Of a DNA stretch of 64,000 bases, positions 57,675 through 64,000 are shown piece by piece (position 1 is the first letter of the stretch; each line of letters starts with the position of its first letter). The notes under the pieces were generated by a model. The model was not told where the DNA came from. It saw nothing but the letters and a program-made list of their open reading frames with translations, and did not search any database. The DNA lies in contig OZ038510.1 in NCBI GenBank assembly GCA_964036315.1, forward strand, positions 86,968,164-87,032,163. The letters are read 5' to 3'. The position numbers were made by a program, and so were the translations under genes. The stretch comes from Acanthosepion esculentum (taxonomy: Eukaryota > Mollusca > Cephalopoda > Sepiida > Sepiidae).

Positions 57675-60600
57675 TCTGGGACTGGGGGTCGTCTGCGTGG
57701 GACTTGCTGTGACTGTCTCCTGGGAGGGGGGTCGACTGTTTGGGACTTTCTGGGGCTGTCTCCTTGGTGGTGAGTCGTCTGCGTGGGACTTTCTGGGACT
57801 GGGGGTCGTCGGCGTGGGTACTTTCTGGGACTGGGGTTCGTCTGCGTGGGACTTTCTGTGACTGTCTCCTGGGAGGGGGGTCGTCTGTTTGGGACTTTCT
57901 GGTATTGTCTCCTGGGTGGGGGTCGTCTGCGTGGGACTTTCTGGGACTGGGGGTCGTCTGTTTGGGACATTCTGGTACTGTCTAGTGTGTGGGGGGTCGT
58001 CTGCGTGGGACATTCTGGGACGGGGGTCGTCTGCGTGGGACTTTCTGGGACTGGAGGTCGTCTGCGTGAGACTTTCTAAGACTGTCTCCTGGGTGGGGGT
58101 CGTCTGCGTGGGACTTTCTTGGGAAGGGGGTCGTCTGCGTGGGACTTTCTGGGACTGACTCCTGGGTGGGGGGTCGTCTGCGTGGGACTTTCTGGGACTA
58201 GGGGTCGTCTGCGTGCGTACTTTCTGGGACTGGGGATCGTCTTCGTGGGTACTTTCTGGGACTGGAGGTCGTCTGCATGGGACTGTCTCCTGGGAGGGGG
58301 GTCGACTGTTTGGGACTTTCTGGGACTGTCTCCTGGGTGGGGGGTCGTATGCGTGGGACTTTATAGGACTGGGGGTCGTCTGCGTGGGAATTTCTGGGAC
58401 TCGTCTGCTTGGGACTACCTGGGACTGTCTCCTGGGTGGGGGTCGTCTTTTTGGGACTTTCTGTGACTGTCTACTGGGAGGGGTGTCGTCTGTTTGGGAC
58501 TTTCTGGGACTGTCTCCTGGGTGCGGGGTCGTCTGCGTTGGACTTTCTGGGACTGTCTCCTGGGTGGGGGTCGTCTGCGTGGCACTTTCTGGGACTGGGG
58601 GTCGTCTGTTTGGGACTTTCTGGGATTGTCTACTGTGTGGGGGTTCGTCTTCGTGGGACTTTCTGGGACTGGGGGTCGTCTGCGTGGGACTTTCTTTGAC
58701 TGTGGGTCGTATGCGTGGGACTTTCGGGGACTGGAGGTCGTCGGCGTGAGACCTGGGACTGGGGGTCGTCTGCGTGGGACTTCCTGGGACTGTCTCCTGG
58801 GAGGGGCTCGACTGTTTGGGACTTTCTGGGACTGTCTCCTGGGTGGGGGGTCTTCTGCGTGGGACATTCTGGGTCTGTCTCCTTGGTGGGGGACCGTCTG
58901 CTTGGATTTTCTAGGACTGTCTCCTGGGTGGGGGATCGTCTGCGTGGGACTTTCTGGGACTTGGGGTCGTCTGCGTGGGACATTCTGGCACTGTCTCCTG
59001 GGTGGGGGACCGTCTGCTTGGATTTTCTAGGACTGTCTCCTGGGTGGGGGATCTTCTGCGTGGGACTTTCTGGGACTGGGTGTCGTCTGCGTGGGACTTT
59101 CTTGGACTGGGCGTCGTCTGCGTGGGACTTTCTGGGACTGGAGGTCGTCTGCGTGGGACTTTCTGGGACTGGGGGTCGTCTGCGTGGGTACTTTCTGGGA
59201 CTGGGGGTCGTCTGCATGGGACTTCCTGGGACTGTCTCCTGGGAGGGTGGTCGAATTTTTGGGACTTTTTTGGACTGTCTCCTGGGTGGGGGTTCGTATG
59301 CGTGGGATTTTCTGGGACTGGGGGTCGTCTGCGTGGGACTTTCTGGGACTGGGAATCGTCTGCTTGGGACTACCTGGGACTGTCTCCTGGGTGGGGGGTC
59401 GTCTGTTTGGGACTTTCTGGGAATGTCTACTGTGTGGGGGGTCGTCTGCGTGGGAATTTCTGGGACTGGGGGTCGTCTGCGTATGTACTTTCTGGGACTG
59501 GGGTCGTCTGCGTGGGTCATTCTGGGACTGTCTCCTGGGTGGGGGGTCGTCTGCGTGGGACTTTCTGGGACTGGGGGTCGTCTGCGTGGGTACTTTCTGG
59601 GACTGTGGTCGTCTTCGTGGGACTTCCTGGGTCTGTTTCCTTGGAGGGGAGTCGACTGTTTGGGACTTTCTGGGACTGACTCCTGGGTGTGGGGTCGTCT
59701 GCGTGGGACATTCTGGGACTGTCTCCTGGGTGGGGGCTCGTCTGCGTGGGACTTTCTGGGACTGGGGGTCGTCTGCGTGGGTACTTTCTGGGACTGTGGT
59801 CGTCTTCGTGGGACTTCCTGTGACTGTTTCCTTGGAGGGGGGTCGACTGTTTTGGACTTTCTGGGACTGTCTCCTGGGTGGGGGGTCGTCTGAGTGGGAC
59901 TTTCTGGGACTGGGGGTCGTCTGCGTGGGACTTTCTGGGACTGGGGGTCGTCTGCGTGGGTACTTTCTGGGACTGGGGTCGTCTGCGTGGGACTTCCTTG
60001 GACTGTCTCCTGGGTGTGGGGTCGTCTGCGTGGGACTTTCTGGGACTGTCTCCAGGGTGGGGGGTCGTCTTCGTGGGACTTTCTGGGACTCGTGCTCGTC
60101 TGCGTGGGACTTTCTGGGTCTTGGGGTCGTCTGCGTGTGACATTCTGTCACTGTCTCCTGGGTGGGGGGTCGTCTACTTGGGATTTTTCTGGGACTGTCT
60201 CCTGGGTGGGGGATCGTCTGCGTGGGACTTTCTGGGACTGGGGGTCGTCTGCGTGGGACTTTCTTGGACTGGGGGTCGTCTGCGTGGGACATTCTGGGAC
60301 TGGAGGTCGTCTGCGTGGGACTTTCTGGGTCTTGGGGTCGTCTGCGTGTGACATTCTGTCACTGTCTCCTGGGTGGGGGGTCGTCTACTTGGGATTTTTC
60401 TGGGACTGTCTCCTGGGTGGGGGATCGTCTGCGTGGGACTTTCTGGGACTGGGGGTCGTCTGCGTGGGACTTTCTTGGACTGGGGGTCGTCTGCGTGGGA
60501 CATTCTGGGACTGGAGGTCGTCAGCGTGGGACTTCCTGGGACTGTCTCCTGGGAGGGGGGTCGACTGTTTGGGACTTTCTGGGGCTGTCTCCTGGGTGGT

Positions 60601-60787
60601 GGGTCGTCTGCGTGGGACTTTCTCTGACGGGTGTTCGTCTGCGTAGGATTTCTGGGACTAGGGGTCGTCTGCGTAGGACTACATGGGACTGTCTCCTTGG
60701 AGGGGGGTCGTCTGCGTGGGACTTTCTTGGACTGGAGGTCGTATGCGTGGGACTTTCTGGGACTGGAGTTCGTCTGCGTGGGACTTT
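57675..60787 (-). repeat. 3,113-bp tandem duplication, copy 1
   Basis: All landmarks recur exactly 3,113 bp later. Differences are confined to the first ~190 bases: one fewer G in the run before GTCGACTG near 57,730, CTTGGTGGTGAGTC against CTGGGTGGTGGGTC, and TTTCTGTGACTG against TTTCTGGGACTG near 57,857. From about 57,875 to 60,787 I found no difference from copy 2. Confidence 0.92.
60108..60529 (-). repeat. 211-bp tandem duplication nested in the 3,113-bp repeat
   Basis: GGGTCTTGGGGTCGTC to GACATTCTGGGACTGGAGG occurs twice, with the marker TCTACTTGGGATTTTTCTGG at about 60,173 and 60,384. The same pair occurs in copy 2 at about 63,286 and 63,497. It arose before the 3,113-bp block was duplicated. 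Confidence 0.88.
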
Positions 60788-63700
60788 CTGGGACTGGGGG
60801 TCGTCTGCGTGGGACTTGCTGTGACTGTCTCCTGGGAGGGGGGGTCGACTGTTTGGGACTTTCTGGGGCTGTCTCCTGGGTGGTGGGTCGTCTGCGTGGG
60901 ACTTTCTGGGACTGGGGGTCGTCGGCGTGGGTACTTTCTGGGACTGGGGTTCGTCTGCGTGGGACTTTCTGGGACTGTCTCCTGGGAGGGGGGTCGTCTG
61001 TTTGGGACTTTCTGGTATTGTCTCCTGGGTGGGGGTCGTCTGCGTGGGACTTTCTGGGACTGGGGGTCGTCTGTTTGGGACATTCTGGTACTGTCTAGTG
61101 TGTGGGGGGTCGTCTGCGTGGGACATTCTGGGACGGGGGTCGTCTGCGTGGGACTTTCTGGGACTGGAGGTCGTCTGCGTGAGACTTTCTAAGACTGTCT
61201 CCTGGGTGGGGGTCGTCTGCGTGGGACTTTCTTGGGAAGGGGGTCGTCTGCGTGGGACTTTCTGGGACTGACTCCTGGGTGGGGGGTCGTCTGCGTGGGA
61301 CTTTCTGGGACTAGGGGTCGTCTGCGTGCGTACTTTCTGGGACTGGGGATCGTCTTCGTGGGTACTTTCTGGGACTGGAGGTCGTCTGCATGGGACTGTC
61401 TCCTGGGAGGGGGGTCGACTGTTTGGGACTTTCTGGGACTGTCTCCTGGGTGGGGGGTCGTATGCGTGGGACTTTATAGGACTGGGGGTCGTCTGCGTGG
61501 GAATTTCTGGGACTCGTCTGCTTGGGACTACCTGGGACTGTCTCCTGGGTGGGGGTCGTCTTTTTGGGACTTTCTGTGACTGTCTACTGGGAGGGGTGTC
61601 GTCTGTTTGGGACTTTCTGGGACTGTCTCCTGGGTGCGGGGTCGTCTGCGTTGGACTTTCTGGGACTGTCTCCTGGGTGGGGGTCGTCTGCGTGGCACTT
61701 TCTGGGACTGGGGGTCGTCTGTTTGGGACTTTCTGGGATTGTCTACTGTGTGGGGGTTCGTCTTCGTGGGACTTTCTGGGACTGGGGGTCGTCTGCGTGG
61801 GACTTTCTTTGACTGTGGGTCGTATGCGTGGGACTTTCGGGGACTGGAGGTCGTCGGCGTGAGACCTGGGACTGGGGGTCGTCTGCGTGGGACTTCCTGG
61901 GACTGTCTCCTGGGAGGGGCTCGACTGTTTGGGACTTTCTGGGACTGTCTCCTGGGTGGGGGGTCTTCTGCGTGGGACATTCTGGGTCTGTCTCCTTGGT
62001 GGGGGACCGTCTGCTTGGATTTTCTAGGACTGTCTCCTGGGTGGGGGATCGTCTGCGTGGGACTTTCTGGGACTTGGGGTCGTCTGCGTGGGACATTCTG
62101 GCACTGTCTCCTGGGTGGGGGACCGTCTGCTTGGATTTTCTAGGACTGTCTCCTGGGTGGGGGATCTTCTGCGTGGGACTTTCTGGGACTGGGTGTCGTC
62201 TGCGTGGGACTTTCTTGGACTGGGCGTCGTCTGCGTGGGACTTTCTGGGACTGGAGGTCGTCTGCGTGGGACTTTCTGGGACTGGGGGTCGTCTGCGTGG
62301 GTACTTTCTGGGACTGGGGGTCGTCTGCATGGGACTTCCTGGGACTGTCTCCTGGGAGGGTGGTCGAATTTTTGGGACTTTTTTGGACTGTCTCCTGGGT
62401 GGGGGTTCGTATGCGTGGGATTTTCTGGGACTGGGGGTCGTCTGCGTGGGACTTTCTGGGACTGGGAATCGTCTGCTTGGGACTACCTGGGACTGTCTCC
62501 TGGGTGGGGGGTCGTCTGTTTGGGACTTTCTGGGAATGTCTACTGTGTGGGGGGTCGTCTGCGTGGGAATTTCTGGGACTGGGGGTCGTCTGCGTATGTA
62601 CTTTCTGGGACTGGGGTCGTCTGCGTGGGTCATTCTGGGACTGTCTCCTGGGTGGGGGGTCGTCTGCGTGGGACTTTCTGGGACTGGGGGTCGTCTGCGT
62701 GGGTACTTTCTGGGACTGTGGTCGTCTTCGTGGGACTTCCTGGGTCTGTTTCCTTGGAGGGGAGTCGACTGTTTGGGACTTTCTGGGACTGACTCCTGGG
62801 TGTGGGGTCGTCTGCGTGGGACATTCTGGGACTGTCTCCTGGGTGGGGGCTCGTCTGCGTGGGACTTTCTGGGACTGGGGGTCGTCTGCGTGGGTACTTT
62901 CTGGGACTGTGGTCGTCTTCGTGGGACTTCCTGTGACTGTTTCCTTGGAGGGGGGTCGACTGTTTTGGACTTTCTGGGACTGTCTCCTGGGTGGGGGGTC
63001 GTCTGAGTGGGACTTTCTGGGACTGGGGGTCGTCTGCGTGGGACTTTCTGGGACTGGGGGTCGTCTGCGTGGGTACTTTCTGGGACTGGGGTCGTCTGCG
63101 TGGGACTTCCTTGGACTGTCTCCTGGGTGTGGGGTCGTCTGCGTGGGACTTTCTGGGACTGTCTCCAGGGTGGGGGGTCGTCTTCGTGGGACTTTCTGGG
63201 ACTCGTGCTCGTCTGCGTGGGACTTTCTGGGTCTTGGGGTCGTCTGCGTGTGACATTCTGTCACTGTCTCCTGGGTGGGGGGTCGTCTACTTGGGATTTT
63301 TCTGGGACTGTCTCCTGGGTGGGGGATCGTCTGCGTGGGACTTTCTGGGACTGGGGGTCGTCTGCGTGGGACTTTCTTGGACTGGGGGTCGTCTGCGTGG
63401 GACATTCTGGGACTGGAGGTCGTCTGCGTGGGACTTTCTGGGTCTTGGGGTCGTCTGCGTGTGACATTCTGTCACTGTCTCCTGGGTGGGGGGTCGTCTA
63501 CTTGGGATTTTTCTGGGACTGTCTCCTGGGTGGGGGATCGTCTGCGTGGGACTTTCTGGGACTGGGGGTCGTCTGCGTGGGACTTTCTTGGACTGGGGGT
63601 CGTCTGCGTGGGACATTCTGGGACTGGAGGTCGTCAGCGTGGGACTTCCTGGGACTGTCTCCTGGGAGGGGGGTCGACTGTTTGGGACTTTCTGGGGCTG

Positions 63701-63900
63701 TCTCCTGGGTGGTGGGTCGTCTGCGTGGGACTTTCTCTGACGGGTGTTCGTCTGCGTAGGATTTCTGGGACTAGGGGTCGTCTGCGTAGGACTACATGGG
63801 ACTGTCTCCTTGGAGGGGGGTCGTCTGCGTGGGACTTTCTTGGACTGGAGGTCGTATGCGTGGGACTTTCTGGGACTGGAGTTCGTCTGCGTGGGACTTT
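60788..63900 (-). repeat. 3,113-bp tandem duplication, copy 2
   Basis: Practically identical to copy 1 apart from its first ~190 bases. Contains the same nested 211-bp duplication (63,221-63,642). Confidence 0.92.
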
Positions 63901-64000
63901 CTGGGACTGGGGGTCGTCTGCGTGGGACTTGCTGTGACTGTCTCCTGGGAGGGGGGGTCGACTGTTTGGGACTTTCTGGGGCTGTCTCCTGGGTGGTGGG
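63901..64000 (-). repeat. Start of a third 3,113-bp copy, cut by the window end
   Basis: The final 100 bases match 60,788-60,887 without a difference, including the seven-G run before GTCGACTG. The 3,113-bp repeat therefore continues beyond the window. Confidence 0.85.

Larger units (their letters stand above)
46536..64000 (-). repeat. 31/43-44 bp satellite, inverted array (runs off the window)
   Basis: Same family as 2822-46,535 but with the G/T-rich strand on top: GGGGGTCGTCTGCGTGGG, ACTTTCTGGGACT, with long units carrying GTCTCCTGGGTGG. It shows the same variant types as the forward array: the GGTCGACTGTTTGGG long unit, GGGTACTTTCTGGG 32-bp units, and CCACCTGGGTGGG. The two halves therefore share ancestry and have exchanged or diverged from a common pool. 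No gene or foreign insertion is seen. Confidence 0.95.

Noticed and set aside
2822..64000. CRISPR array
   Set aside because: Repeat-like spacing of about 31 bp is present, but units follow one another directly with no unique spacers, there are no cas genes, and the array is tens of kilobases long.
1..64000. Telomere repeats, centromere-protein-B-box-like motif, tRNA or rRNA genes, transposon ends
   Set aside because: I looked for TTAGGG/CCCTAA runs, a CENP-B-box-like TTCG...CGGG motif, cloverleaf or rRNA-like sequence and terminal repeats on both strands and saw none.

Overview
This window contains no gene that I can support. It is tandemly repeated (satellite/minisatellite) DNA from end to end, with no recognisable tRNA, rRNA, transposon, CRISPR array or unique sequence. 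The scale (about 64 kb without a gap in the repeats), the layered higher-order repeats and the CpG-rich GC-heavy unit suggest a eukaryotic heterochromatic, subtelomeric or pericentromeric array. Nothing in the sequence identifies the species or chromosome.

Layout. (1) Positions 1-2821 hold an AT-richer satellite of about 47 monomers of 59-60 bp. Monomer variants recur in a rough ten-monomer order (about 597 bp). (2) At 2821/2822 this changes within one base to an unrelated family that fills the rest of the window. Its basic unit is 31 bp on the C/A-rich strand, built of three ~10-bp blocks: AGTCCCAGAA, AGTCCCACGC and AGACGACCCCC. A longer 43-44 bp version carries an extra CACCCAGGAGAC-type segment. 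I estimate roughly 1,700 units. (3) From 2822 to about 46,535 all units have the C/A-rich strand on top. (4) At 46,533-46,535 the orientation flips, and to 64,000 the G/T-rich strand is on top, except for one ~34-bp islet at 47,036-47,069 that points the original way.

Within the 31/44-bp family there is a hierarchy of tandem duplications. Small ones (190, 211, 233, 280, 592 and 633/705 bp) are spread through the array. A 598-bp, 17-unit higher-order repeat dominates 29.7-40.9 kb. Larger segmental tandem duplications are about 5.7/5.9 kb (17,871-29,485), 3,450 bp (29,716-36,615), about 2.17/1.95 kb (40,981-45,105), 1,396 bp (52,585-55,376) and 3,113 bp (57,675-63,900, with a third copy running off the window). 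The largest copies look more than 99% identical, so either amplification is recent or the assembly has placed copies arbitrarily.

The hundreds of long open reading frames (up to about 1,500 codons) on both strands are a property of the unit. The 31-bp consensus has no stop codon in any of six frames, and 31 is not a multiple of 3, so a frame cycles through all three phases every 93 bp. I treat none of them as coding. The points most worth checking are the orientation switch, the re-inverted islet, the sharp satellite-satellite boundary, and whether the near-identical kilobase duplications are real.
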